Shown: piece after piece, positions 55,893 to 64,000 of the stretch
How positions within the stretch are numbered: the first letter of the stretch is position 1
Layout of the letters: the number at the start of each line of letters is the position of its first letter
Assembly: GCA_024958715.1 (NCBI GenBank)
Contig: JANWUS010000050.1
Location: 1 to 64,000, forward strand
DNA: 64,000 bases
Source: Cyanobium sp. FGCU52
GTDB taxonomy: Bacteria; Cyanobacteriota; Cyanobacteriia; PCC-6307; Cyanobiaceae
Direction: 5' to 3'
Translations under genes and position numbers: made by a program
Notes under the pieces: generated by a model
What the model was told of the DNA's origin: nothing
Database searches by the model: none
What the model saw: only the letters and a program-made list of their open reading frames with translations

Positions 55893-57242
55893 TCAGGGCC
55901 GCCACGGCTGCTCCACCAGGGCGGCGGCGGCGGCGATCGAGGCCAGGGCCCAGAGCACCGGCAGCAGCCCATAGCGGCTCACCACCGCACCGGCCAGGGC
56001 CAGGGGCAGGCTGAGGGCGATGTTGATCAGATTGTTCTGCAGGCCGAACACCTTGCCCCTCTGATCCTCGGGGGTGTCCTCCTGGATGGTGGTCTGGGCG
56101 GGGATCGCCACCAGGGCGGAGCCGAAGCCCAGCAGGCCGCAGAGCGAGAGGGTGAGGGGCAGGTTGCCGCGGATCTGGCCCAGCAGCACCAGGGAGGCGG
56201 CGATCAGGCCCAGCCCCACCGCCGCCAGCAGCCGCCGGCGGAAGCGGTCGCCCAGCTGGGCCATCGCCAGGGCACCCACCGCCAGCCCCACGCCGCTCAT
56301 GGCCAGCAGGGTGCCGAAGCCGGTGGGGCCCAGTTCGCCGATCGCCGCCGCCAGGCTGATCGCCAGCACGTACAGGGCGGCCAGGATGCTGTACAGCAGC
56401 ACCAGCTGCAGCATGGCCCCCCGCACAGTCGCACGCTCCCGCAGCACCTGCAGGCCCTCGCCCACCTCCTGCCAGACCGAAACGTTGCGGTTGGAGCGGG
56501 CGGGTTCGTCGATCGTGATCCCGGCGATCGCCAGCGCGGCAAGGCCGTAGCAGAGGGGCAGGAGCAGCACCTCGCCGTCGCGCAGGCCGGTGGGTTCCAG
56601 CAGCATCCGCAGCAACCGCAGGATCGGATCGCCGAGGGCGAAGCCCACGATCGTGGCCGCCATGCTGGTGGCCTGGTAGGCCGAGTTGGCGGCCAGCAGC
56701 TGGTGCGAGGGCACGAGCAGCGGGATCGCCGCCTGCTCCGCCGGAGCGAAGAACTGGGTGAGCACCGATTCCAGGAAGGTCATCAGCACCAGGGCCCAGT
56801 AGCCCCAGCTCAGCCCCATCCAGGTGGGCCCGGGGATCAGGCACAGGGGGATGAGCAGCACCAGGAGGGCCCGCAGGCCGTTGGAGGCCACCATCACGGT
56901 GCGTTTCGGCCAGCGGTCGGCCCAGACCCCGGCGACCGTGCCCAGCAGCATCGCCGGGATGGTGTTGGCCACGTAGATGCCGGTGGCCAGCAGGGTGATC
57001 ATCTGGGCCCGGTTCTCCAGGCCCATGCGCATGGCGGCGGCGGCCTCGGCCAGGGCCTCGTTGCTCTGGGGGGTGTCGCTGACCCAGTGCTGGGCGATCA
57101 GGAACACCATCAGCACGATGTAGAACTTGTCGGCCAGCTGGGAGAAGATCTGGCCGATCCAGAGGCGCCGGAATCCCGGCAGGGCCAGCACCGCCCCCAG
57201 ACCGCGTTCGCGCAGTCCGCTCCGCCCACCGTCCTGGCTCAT
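55893..57242 (-). CDS. MFS transporter
   Basis: 449 residues, 12 membrane helices. Cytoplasmic loop signatures GVWADRWPKRTVMVASN and AQLGDRFRRRLLAAVG occupy the A-motif positions; a lysophospholipid- or macrolide-exporter-like architecture. The substrate is unknown. Its start is 8 bases from the recO end; GT4 gene follows. Confidence 0.85.
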   Translation of the reverse strand: MSQDGGRSGLRERGLGAVLALPGFRRLWIGQIFSQLADKFYIVLMVFLIAQHWVSDTPQSNEALAEAAAAMRMGLENRAQMITLLATGIYVANTIPAMLLGTVAGVWADRWPKRTVMVASNGLRALLVLLIPLCLIPGPTWMGLSWGYWALVLMTFLESVLTQFFAPAEQAAIPLLVPSHQLLAANSAYQATSMAATIVGFALGDPILRLLRMLLEPTGLRDGEVLLLPLCYGLAALAIAGITIDEPARSNRNVSVWQEVGEGLQVLRERATVRGAMLQLVLLYSILAALYVLAISLAAAIGELGPTGFGTLLAMSGVGLAVGALAMAQLGDRFRRRLLAAVGLGLIAASLVLLGQIRGNLPLTLSLCGLLGFGSALVAIPAQTTIQEDTPEDQRGKVFGLQNNLINIALSLPLALAGAVVSRYGLLPVLWALASIAAAAALVEQPWRP

Positions 57243-57249
57243 CCCTGGC

Positions 57250-58047
57250 TCATCGTCCGCCCGTGCTCACCGGATCGCAGCCGGATCGCAGCAGTCTGAA
57301 GGCTCGGGGTGTCCGGCCCAGGTGCTCGCTGCACCAGGCCTCGACCACCGCCAGCAGATGCAGCCACACGGGTTCCGGTCCAAGCAGGGCCCGGTCGCGG
57401 CGACGGGGCGGCACCGCGCGGGGCAGCCGCTGCAGGAGGGCCAGTTCCGAGGCGTTGAGCACCATCTTCGCTCCGGGCACCGCTCCGATCGCCAGCCCTT
57501 CCCCCGGCAGCAGGCTGCAGCGCCAGTCCCAGTTCCCCAGGGGCGGCTCCAGGGGCGCATCGGTGCGGCAGCAGCGGGCCAGGGGCAGGGCGAAGCCGCC
57601 CAGAGCGAGCAGGTGCACGCTGCCCTGAACCGCCGTGGCCACGGCCTCGACCCGATCGGAGCGTTCCAGCACCACCTCCTCCAACCGCCCGAACTGCAGC
57701 AACAGATCGGCCAGTATCCCCGGAGCCGGGTCCTCGGCCGGCACCAGCCGCAGCGCCAGCTCCGCCAGCGCCTGGGCCGCCGCCAGGGTCTCCAGCCGCT
57801 GGCCGAGGTCGCTGTAGCTGCGCAGCACGGTCAGCTGGCGCACCCGGCGCAGCCCCCGCTGCCCCCCCACCTGCAGGCGCAGCAGGGTGAGGGGCTGGGC
57901 CGCCGCCAGGCTGCTGCGGGGCCGGCGGGCACCGGGCACCGCCAGCCGCAGCAGCCCCGCATCCGCGCTCAGCACCGTGAGCAGCCGGTCGCTCTCGCCC
58001 AGGGGGCCGCAGGCGAGGGCGAGCCCTTCGAGCAGCGTCTCGGGCAT
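57250..58047 (-). CDS. recO: DNA repair protein RecO
   Basis: 265 residues. N-terminal OB-like part LLEGLALACGPLGESDRLLTVLSADAGLLRLAVPGARR, and the C-terminal helical domain. The zinc-finger cysteines of some RecO are not obvious here. RecO loads RecA on SSB-coated gaps in the RecFOR pathway. deoC and hpf are upstream in the recO-deoC-hpf order typical of cyanobacteria. Confidence 0.9.
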   Translation of the reverse strand: MPETLLEGLALACGPLGESDRLLTVLSADAGLLRLAVPGARRPRSSLAAAQPLTLLRLQVGGQRGLRRVRQLTVLRSYSDLGQRLETLAAAQALAELALRLVPAEDPAPGILADLLLQFGRLEEVVLERSDRVEAVATAVQGSVHLLALGGFALPLARCCRTDAPLEPPLGNWDWRCSLLPGEGLAIGAVPGAKMVLNASELALLQRLPRAVPPRRRDRALLGPEPVWLHLLAVVEAWCSEHLGRTPRAFRLLRSGCDPVSTGGR

Positions 58048-58060
58048 GGTGGCGGCGGAC

Positions 58061-58753
58061 TCAGGGCGAAGGAGGCTTGCGCAGGGCCTCCATCAGCCCC
58101 ACCCCCCGGCTGGTGCCCAGCCGGCTGGCTCCGGCCTCCACCAGGGCGTAGGCCTGCTCGAGATCGGCGATTCCGCCGGAGGCCTTGATCGCCGCCCGGC
58201 CCCGGGCCAGCTCCCGCAGACGCGCCACCTCGGCCGGGGTGACCTTCGGACCGAAGCCGCTGCCGGTCTTGAGGAAGCGGGCGCCGGCGTCGACGCTCAC
58301 CTCCACCAGCAAGGAGAGGGCGTCGGGCTGGAGCCGGCCGCTCTCCACGATCACCTTCACCGGCAGACCCAGATCGGTGAGGGCCGCCAGGTCGTCGAGC
58401 ACGGCATTGCCGTCGCCGTCGGCGAGCGCGCCGAAATCCGGCACCACATCGAGTTCGTCGGCACCGGCGGCGGCGGCGGCCTCCGCCTCTGCCCGCTTGA
58501 TCGCCGCCGGTACGGCGCCGAAGGGGAATCCCACCACCGACACCAGCCGCACCGGACCCCCCAGCGGCAACCGCTCCCGGGCCACCGCCACCCAGCGGGA
58601 GGCCACACAGACCCCGGCGAAGCCGAAGTGGCGGGCCTCCTCACAGCAGATCTCGATCGCGGCCCGCCCCCGGTGCGGATCGAGCAGGGCATGCTCGATC
58701 CGTGGCGCCAGGTCGGGGAGATCGTCGGAGCGCCGTCCGGCTTCAGGACTCAC
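58061..58753 (-). CDS. deoC: Deoxyribose-phosphate aldolase
   Basis: 230 residues, class I aldolase. Schiff-base lysine region VKVIVESGRLQPD and catalytic lysine in RAAIKASGGIADL; SVVGFPFGAVPAAIKRAEAE and GSGFGPKVTPAEVARL are family motifs. Splits deoxyribose-5-phosphate into glyceraldehyde-3-phosphate and acetaldehyde. GTG start overlaps the end of hpf by 11 bases. Confidence 0.94.
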   Translation of the reverse strand: MSPEAGRRSDDLPDLAPRIEHALLDPHRGRAAIEICCEEARHFGFAGVCVASRWVAVARERLPLGGPVRLVSVVGFPFGAVPAAIKRAEAEAAAAAGADELDVVPDFGALADGDGNAVLDDLAALTDLGLPVKVIVESGRLQPDALSLLVEVSVDAGARFLKTGSGFGPKVTPAEVARLRELARGRAAIKASGGIADLEQAYALVEAGASRLGTSRGVGLMEALRKPPSP

Positions 58754-59330
58754 GAGGCTGGATCACCCCGAAACCGCCGTGGTTGCGCCGGTAGGCCACC
58801 TGGATCTGGTTGGTTTCGGCGTCGCGGAAGACGTAGAAGTCGTGGTCGATCACCTCCAGCTGGTGCAGGGCGTCGTCGAGGCTCATCGGCGGCATGGCGA
58901 AGTACTTGCGCCGCACCCCCCGGCTGGGGGTCGCGGGCTCCTTGCCGTCGGTGAGGCTGGCTCCCGGCAGGGGCAGGTTCGCGGCTCCCGCCTCCTCGTC
59001 GCGGGCCGAACGGTGCACCGGTCCCTGCTGGCGCTCCAGCAGCCGGTCCTTGTAGCGGTTGAGCTGGCGGCTGAGCTTGCTGGCCACCAGGTCGATGCTG
59101 GCGTAGAGGTTGTCGCTGCGTTCCTGGGCCCGGATCACGGTGCCGTTGGCGAACATCGTGACTTCGGCGATCTGCTGGGGAACGCGGGGATTGCGGGCCA
59201 CCGACAGATGGACATCCGCTTCCTTGACGATGCCTTCGAAGTGATTGATCGCGCGGGTGAGCTTGGTCTCGGTGTAATCCCGGATGGCCGGGGTGACGTC
59301 GAGGTTGCGGCCGTGAATGAGCAGTTTCAT
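58743..59330 (-). CDS. hpf: Ribosome hibernation promoting factor, long form (LrtA)
   Basis: 195 residues. N-terminal ribosome-binding domain MKLLIHGRNLDVTPAIRDYTETKL ... ASIDLVASKLSRQLNRYKDRLLERQ, a linker, and the C-terminal dimerisation domain MPPMSLDDALHQLEVIDHDFYVFRDAETNQIQVAYRRNHGGFGVI. The long form dimerises 70S into 100S in dark or starved cells; LrtA is light-repressed in cyanobacteria. ATG at 59330. Divergent from lipB. Confidence 0.96.
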   Translation of the reverse strand: MKLLIHGRNLDVTPAIRDYTETKLTRAINHFEGIVKEADVHLSVARNPRVPQQIAEVTMFANGTVIRAQERSDNLYASIDLVASKLSRQLNRYKDRLLERQQGPVHRSARDEEAGAANLPLPGASLTDGKEPATPSRGVRRKYFAMPPMSLDDALHQLEVIDHDFYVFRDAETNQIQVAYRRNHGGFGVIQPRES

Positions 59331-59414
59331 CGGGTGCCGGTTGCCGGAGGGGTTGGGCCGGATCGCGTCCGGTCTCCGGGGTTCCGGTTGGATCCACGCT
59401 AGGAAGCCCGGATC

Positions 59415-60095
59415 ATGCGCTCCACAGCCGACGCAATCCTTTTCGAAGTGGCTCGCCCGGTGCCCTTCCCGCGGGCCTGGGACTGGCAGCGCCAGCTCCA
59501 GGAGCGCCTGCTGCACGATCCCGCAGGGCCGGAGGCGCTGCTGGCCCTGCAGCACGAGCCCTGCTACACCCTGGGCCGCGGCGGCGATCCCGCCCACCTG
59601 GGCTTCGATCCGTCCGATCCCCCCCACCCCCTCCACCGCATCGACCGCGGCGGCGAGGTGACCCATCACCTGCCCGGGCAGCTGGTGCTCTATCCGGTGC
59701 TGAATCTCCAGCGTCATGGAGGCGATCTGCACCTCTATCTGCGCAGCCTGGAGCAGGTGGTGATCGATCTGCTGGCCGACCTGGGCCTGGAGGCCGGGCG
59801 GCTGCCGGGACTCACCGGCGTGTGGCTGGAGGGTCGCAAGCTGGCGGCGATCGGGGTGGGGGCCCGGCGCTGGATCAGCCAGCACGGCCTGGCCCTCAAC
59901 GTGGACTGTGACCTGGAGGGCTTCCGTGCGATCACCCCCTGCGGGATCGCCGACCGGCCGGTGGGGCGTTTGGCCGACTGGCGGCCGGAGCTGACCGCCG
60001 CCGCCCTCCAGCCCCGGCTGGTGGCGGCCTTCGCCCGGCACTTCGGCATGAACCTGCGGCCGCCCAGCCCACAGGACAGCCTCCAGGGGTGGTAA
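59415..60095 (+). CDS. lipB: Octanoyltransferase
   Basis: 226 residues. Active-site Cys in [15 protein letters not shown] and Lys in [15 protein letters not shown], with [24 protein letters not shown], the conserved core. It moves octanoyl from ACP to apo-lipoyl domains; pdhC, a client, is 2.7 kb downstream. An acyl-CoA/ACP synthetase follows on the same strand. Confidence 0.95.
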   Translation: MRSTADAILFEVARPVPFPRAWDWQRQLQERLLHDPAGPEALLALQHEPCYTLGRGGDPAHLGFDPSDPPHPLHRIDRGGEVTHHLPGQLVLYPVLNLQRHGGDLHLYLRSLEQVVIDLLADLGLEAGRLPGLTGVWLEGRKLAAIGVGARRWISQHGLALNVDCDLEGFRAITPCGIADRPVGRLADWRPELTAAALQPRLVAAFARHFGMNLRPPSPQDSLQGW

Positions 60096-60125
60096 CCATT
60101 GGGCGCCGACCCGCCCGCACGTCCC

Positions 60126-62090
60126 ATGCCTGCCGCCGGAAGCCCCCGGTCCGAGGTCGTCTGGACCGCCGACGCGGACGATCTCAGTGCCCTGGCCCGG
60201 CGCAGCGACTGGAGCGGCTTCACCGGCCTGGAGCAGCTGTGGCCGGTGCTGGCCGATCGCTACGGCGAGGGCCTGGCCCTCGATGCCCCCCATGCCCACC
60301 CTCCCGAGCGGATCAGCTACGGCGAGCTCCGCAACCGGATCGAGCGGGCGGCCGCCGGTTTCGCGTCCCTCGGCGTCCGCCCCGGGGATGTGGTGGCGCT
60401 GTTCTCCGAGAACGGTCCCCGCTGGTTCGTGGCCGACCAGGGGCTGATGCGGGCCGGGGCCGCCGATGCGGTGCGGGGCAGCAGCGCACCGGAGGAGGAA
60501 CTGCGCTACATCCTTGCCGACTCCGGGGCCGTGGGCCTGGTCGTCGAGACGGCCGCCCTGCTGGCCCGGCTGGAGCTGCCCCCCGCCCTGGCGGAGCGCC
60601 TGCGGTTCGTGGTGGTGCTCGAAGGGGAGGCCGGGCCCGACCTGGCGGACGGCCGGATCCCCTGCCGGAGCTGGGACGACCTGCTGGCCCTGGGGGCAAG
60701 CGGTGCCCTGCCGCCGCCGCCGCCGGCCGATCCGCAGCGCCTGGCCACGATCCTCTACACGTCGGGCACCACGGGCCAGCCGAAGGGCGTCCCCCTGACC
60801 CACGCCAACCTTCTGCACCAGTTGCGCCATCTCGGCGTGGCGGTGTCGCCCCGCCCCGGGGACCGGGTGCTGAGCGTGCTGCCGATCTGGCATTCCTATG
60901 AACGCAGCGCCGAGTACTTCCTGCTCTCCTGCGGCTGCGCCCAGACCTACACCACCCTGCGGCACCTGCGCTCCGATCTGCAGAAGGTGCGGCCCCAGTA
61001 CCTCATCAGCGTGCCGCGGCTGTGGGAGGCGCTGCTCTCGGGCTTCGAGGACGCCCTGGCCTCGATGCCCGCCAGCCGGCGTCGGCTGATCGAGGCGGCC
61101 CTGGCGAACAGCCGCGCCTACGGCCTCCAGCGCCGGGTCGCCGCCGATCTCACCCTCGAACCTGAACCGGCCCTGCGCCGGGCGCAGGCCGCCCTGAAGG
61201 CCTGCCTGCGCTGGCCCCTGCACCGGCTGGCCTCGGTGCTGCTCTGGCCGAAGGTGCGCGGCCAGCTGGTGGGCGGCGAAGTCCGCACGGCCATCAGCGG
61301 CGGCGGTGCCCTGGCCCTCCATGTCGATGCCTTCTTCGAGGCGATCGGCATCGAACTGCTGGTGGGCTATGGGCTCACCGAGACCAGTCCTGTGCTCACC
61401 TGCCGGCGGACCTGGTCGAATCGCCGGGGCAGCGCCGGCCGGCCCCTGCCGGGAACGGCCCTGCGCATCGTGGATCCGGAGAGCGGCCGCCCCGTGCAGC
61501 CGGGGGGCCGGGGTGTGGTGCTGGCGAAGGGCCCCCAGGTGATGGAGGGCTACTTCGGCAAACCCGAGGCCACGGCCAAGGTGCTCGACGCCGAGGGCTG
61601 GTTCGACACCGGCGACCTCGGGCGGCTGCTTCCCGACGGCACCCTGGTGCTCACCGGCCGGGCCAAGGACACGATCGTGCTCAGCAGCGGCGAGAACATC
61701 GAGCCCGGCCCCCTGGAGGAGGCCCTGGCCGCCAGTCCGCTGGTGGAGCAGGTGATGCTGGTGGGCCAGGACCGCAAACAGCTGGGCGCCCTGCTGGTGC
61801 CCCGGGCCGAGGCCCTGGCTGGCTTCGCGGCGACGGCCGGCATCGCTGTCCCCGACCACGATCATCCCGAGGCGGTGGATCCGGCGCTGCTGCGGGCCCT
61901 GACCCGTGAGTTCAACAGGCTGCTGGCGGAGCGGCCGGGCTCCCGTCCGGACGAGCGCCTGGCGGGTGTGGCTCTGGTGGCTCCGTTCACCATCGAGAAC
62001 GGCCTCCTCACCCAGACCCTCAAACAGCGGCGCGATCGGATCACGGAGCGTGATCGCGACGCGATCGCCGCGATCTACGGAGGGGAATGA
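60126..62090 (+). CDS. AMP-dependent acyl-CoA / acyl-ACP synthetase
   Basis: 654 residues from the ATG at 60126. AMP-binding P-loop ILYTSGTTGQPKGVPLTH (about residue 210), core LLVGYGLTETSPVLTCR, GWFDTGDLGRL, and the C-terminal lysine-bearing tail TLKQRRDRI. In cyanobacteria the single long-chain member is the acyl-ACP synthetase Aas, which reactivates free fatty acids; this length and neighbourhood fit, but ACP versus CoA cannot be told by eye. Confidence 0.9.
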   Translation: MPAAGSPRSEVVWTADADDLSALARRSDWSGFTGLEQLWPVLADRYGEGLALDAPHAHPPERISYGELRNRIERAAAGFASLGVRPGDVVALFSENGPRWFVADQGLMRAGAADAVRGSSAPEEELRYILADSGAVGLVVETAALLARLELPPALAERLRFVVVLEGEAGPDLADGRIPCRSWDDLLALGASGALPPPPPADPQRLATILYTSGTTGQPKGVPLTHANLLHQLRHLGVAVSPRPGDRVLSVLPIWHSYERSAEYFLLSCGCAQTYTTLRHLRSDLQKVRPQYLISVPRLWEALLSGFEDALASMPASRRRLIEAALANSRAYGLQRRVAADLTLEPEPALRRAQAALKACLRWPLHRLASVLLWPKVRGQLVGGEVRTAISGGGALALHVDAFFEAIGIELLVGYGLTETSPVLTCRRTWSNRRGSAGRPLPGTALRIVDPESGRPVQPGGRGVVLAKGPQVMEGYFGKPEATAKVLDAEGWFDTGDLGRLLPDGTLVLTGRAKDTIVLSSGENIEPGPLEEALAASPLVEQVMLVGQDRKQLGALLVPRAEALAGFAATAGIAVPDHDHPEAVDPALLRALTREFNRLLAERPGSRPDERLAGVALVAPFTIENGLLTQTLKQRRDRITERDRDAIAAIYGGE

Positions 62091-62243
62091 GCGGACGCGT
62101 TGATCGTGTGTCAAGGCATCAGGTCAACTCCGCACCGCCTTCGGACCGCCGCCGCCGTTCCCGCACCCCCTGAGTCCATCGGCGTCGGTTCGTTGACCGT
62201 CCGGCCGACGGCCTGACAACCTCAATCCAGTTCCTCCCTTCCC

Positions 62244-62687
62244 ATGGCCGACGCCACCACCTTGAGCATCAAGCGTTCGATCACCGTGCGGGCCGTGGTC
62301 ACCCCCCGCTGGAAGGAGGACGCCGAGCGGGAGCTCAGCAATGCCATCAGCGGCGTGGATCAGCAGCTGGCCCAGCTGGAGCAGGAGGGGCAGAGCCTGA
62401 TCGAGGAGATCCGCCGTCAGAGCGCCAACCCACTCGATCCCCGCGTGCAGGACCAGGTGGGTTCGGTGCAGCAGCAGGTGGCGGCCAAGCGGTCCGAGCT
62501 GGAGGAGCAGAAGCGCCAGATGCTCGAGCAGCAGCGTCAGGTGCGTGAACTCGAGCTCGAGCAGATCGTGGAGCAGGGGCAGCTCGAGAGCTTCTGCGAC
62601 GTGCAGGTGGGCGACAACCTGCTGCAGAAGCTGCAGGTGGCGGTGCTCGTCCGCGACGGCGTGATCGAGGCGATCGAAGGGGCCTGA
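62244..62687 (+). CDS. YlqD-like coiled-coil protein
   Basis: 147 residues. SIKRSITVRAVVTPRWKEDAEREL opens a YlqD-type domain; a central heptad-rich coiled coil (ISGVDQQLAQLEQEGQSLIEEIRRQ ... KRSELEEQKRQMLEQQRQVRELELEQ) and a small beta end (QVGDNLLQKLQVAVLVRDGVIEAIEG) follow. Conserved in cyanobacteria and firmicutes, role unknown. Immediately upstream of pdhC. Confidence 0.85.
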   Translation: MADATTLSIKRSITVRAVVTPRWKEDAERELSNAISGVDQQLAQLEQEGQSLIEEIRRQSANPLDPRVQDQVGSVQQQVAAKRSELEEQKRQMLEQQRQVRELELEQIVEQGQLESFCDVQVGDNLLQKLQVAVLVRDGVIEAIEGA

Positions 62688-62747
62688 GCCCAGGGGGAGC
62701 GCCCCTGTCGCCGCTTAAAATCGGCCGATCCGCGCGGCGCTCCTCCG

Positions 62748-64000
62748 TTGGCCACCCACGAAATCTTCATGCCCGCCCTCTCCTCCACGATGACGGAGGG
62801 CAAGATCGTGGAATGGCTCAAGAAACCCGGTGACCGGGTGGAGCGCGGCGAGTCGGTGCTGGTGGTCGAGTCCGACAAGGCCGACATGGACGTGGAATCC
62901 TTCAATGAAGGCTTCCTGGCGGCCGTGCTGATGCCCGCCGGCGGCACCGCCCCGGTGGGCGAGACCATCGGCCTGATCGTGGAGAGCGAGGCGGAGATCG
63001 CCGAGGTGCAGGCCAAGGCCCCCGCCGCGCCTGCGGCGGCGGCCGCTCCAGCTGCGGCTGCGCCGGCCCCCGCTGCCCCCACCCCTGCGCCTGCCGCCGC
63101 CACCCCCGCCCCGGTGGCCCCCGTTCCGGCCCCTGCCGCCACTGCGCCGGCCCCTGCCCCGGTGGCGGTGGCCCGCGCCGATGGCCGTCTGGTGGCCACG
63201 CCCCGGGCCCGCAAGCTCGCGCTCCAGCTCGGTGTGGATCTGGCCGGAGTCCGGGGCAGCGGTCCCCACGGCCGCATCCAGGCGGAGGATGTCGAGCGGG
63301 CCGGCGGCCAGCCGGTGAGCGTGCCCCGCGTGGCGGAGGGCAGCGCTCCTGCCGCCGTGGCCGCTTCCGCCAATGGCAACGGCGCCGCCGCGCCCGCTGC
63401 CCCCGCCGGTCAGGCCTTCGGTGCCCCGGGGGAGACGGTGCCGTTCAACACCCTGCAGCAGGCGGTCAACCGCAACATGGTGGCCAGCCTGCAGGTGCCC
63501 TGCTTCCGGGTGGGCTACACGATCACCACCGACAAGCTCGATGCCTTCTACAAGTCGGTGAAGGCCAAGGGCGTCACCATGACCGCCCTGCTGGCCAAGG
63601 CGGTGGGCGTGGTGCTGGCCCGCCATCCCCAGGTGAACGCCGCCACCACCGACGCCGGCATGGCCTATCCGGCGGCGGTGAACGTGGCCGTGGCCGTGGC
63701 GATGGAGGACGGCGGCCTGATCACCCCCGTGCTGGCCTCCGCCGACCGCACCGACATCTATTCGCTGGCGCGCAACTGGGCTGATCTGGTGGAGCGGGCC
63801 CGGGCCAAGCAGCTCAAGCCCGAGGAGTACAGCACCGGCACCTTCACCCTCTCCAACCTGGGCATGTTCGGCGTGGATCGCTTCGACGCCATCCTTCCCC
63901 CCGGCACCGGCGCGATCCTGGCGGTGGCCGCCTCCCGGCCCACGGTGGTGGCGCTCAAGGATGGCGCGATCGCGGTGAAGCGCCAGATGCAGGTGAACCT
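62748..64000 (+). CDS. pdhC: Pyruvate dehydrogenase E2 (dihydrolipoyl acetyltransferase), right-truncated by window
   Basis: 417 residues visible. Lipoyl domain MPALSSTMTEGKIVEWLKKPGD with the modified lysine in VESDKADMDVESF (about residue 43); a long Pro/Ala linker (residues ~85-145); the E1/E3-binding domain TPRARKLALQLGVDLAGVRGSGPHGRIQAEDV; then the catalytic domain starting near PFNTLQQAVNRNMVASLQ. The HxxxDG active site lies past the window. Start is TTG, fitting the family start MATHEIFMP. Partners: lpd at 32436. Confidence 0.95.
   Translation, partial: MATHEIFMPALSSTMTEGKIVEWLKKPGDRVERGESVLVVESDKADMDVESFNEGFLAAVLMPAGGTAPVGETIGLIVESEAEIAEVQAKAPAAPAAAAAPAAAAPAPAAPTPAPAAATPAPVAPVPAPAATAPAPAPVAVARADGRLVATPRARKLALQLGVDLAGVRGSGPHGRIQAEDVERAGGQPVSVPRVAEGSAPAAVAASANGNGAAAPAAPAGQAFGAPGETVPFNTLQQAVNRNMVASLQVPCFRVGYTITTDKLDAFYKSVKAKGVTMTALLAKAVGVVLARHPQVNAATTDAGMAYPAAVNVAVAVAMEDGGLITPVLASADRTDIYSLARNWADLVERARAKQLKPEEYSTGTFTLSNLGMFGVDRFDAILPPGTGAILAVAASRPTVVALKDGAIAVKRQMQVN

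Noticed and set aside
58743-62114. 1123-residue minus-strand frame
   Set aside because: Only the final 195 codons are real (hpf). The remainder is antisense to lipB and the acyl synthetase, with shadow-frame composition.

Overview
The window comes from a GC-rich unicellular cyanobacterium, most likely a picocyanobacterium of the Cyanobium / Synechococcus subcluster 5.2 type. This rests on the gene families seen (ClpR with ClpP, Ycf46, DUF2808, LrtA-type hibernation factor, YlqD-like protein), on cyanobacterial gene neighbourhoods (recO-deoC-hpf; rpmH-rnpA-PH domain-yidC-DUF177-ycf46; lpd-trpC) and on a very GC-rich, densely packed chromosome with a minimal set of paralogues. No taxon was tested by search.

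Layout. 1-1280: lower-GC accessory end with a truncated membrane glycosyltransferase. 1280-6180: small secreted/hypothetical genes, GT4 glycosyltransferase, polyprenyl-phosphate sugar transferase, CbiB and an MFS-like protein. 6190-10710: ilvC, two NTF2-fold proteins, clpP, clpR and a PIN/TRAM membrane protein. 10750-16740: hemW, panB, SRP RNA and a cell-wall/division cluster (ftsZ, ftsQ, ddl). 16810-20450: two-gene chromate-type transporter, a phospholipase D-like protein, miaB. 20530-25980: a DgcA/DgcN-like pair (candidate D-glutamate utilisation), tRNA-His, DUF4359 protein, cytosine-deaminase-like amidohydrolase and a FAD-linked oxidase. 25990-31300: pentapeptide lumenal protein, folC, argD, murA and two tRNA-Leu genes. 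31310-36080: TrmH-type methyltransferase, lpd, trpC and an Asp-box (sialidase-like) secreted protein. 36130-38310: an rpsD locus disturbed by a low-GC insertion. 38390-48270: yidD, glutaredoxin-like protein, murE, aqpZ, class V aminotransferase/cystine lyase, ycf46, DUF177, yidC, rnpA, rpmH. 48330-57240: DUF2808, aroH, sppA, DMT and MFS transporters, GT39 and GT4 glycosyltransferases, an orphan histidine kinase. 57250-64000: recO, deoC, hpf, lipB, acyl-CoA/ACP synthetase, YlqD-like protein and the start of pdhC.

Functionally most of the window is core metabolism: peptidoglycan (ddl, murA, murE, ftsQ, ftsZ), envelope sugars, branched-chain, arginine, tryptophan and chorismate metabolism, pyruvate dehydrogenase (pdhC, lpd) with its lipoylation enzyme lipB, folate and pantothenate, and translation (rpsD, rpmH, three tRNAs, miaB, hpf). 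The two accessory spots, 1-1100 and about 36400-37620, stand out by low GC and broken genes. The most unusual structure is at rpsD: an intact rpsD sits next to a low-GC segment with a frameshifted sulfotransferase-like gene, and beyond that lies a decayed copy of only the 3' third of rpsD, still next to a terminator. This looks like an element that entered the end of rpsD and restored the gene.
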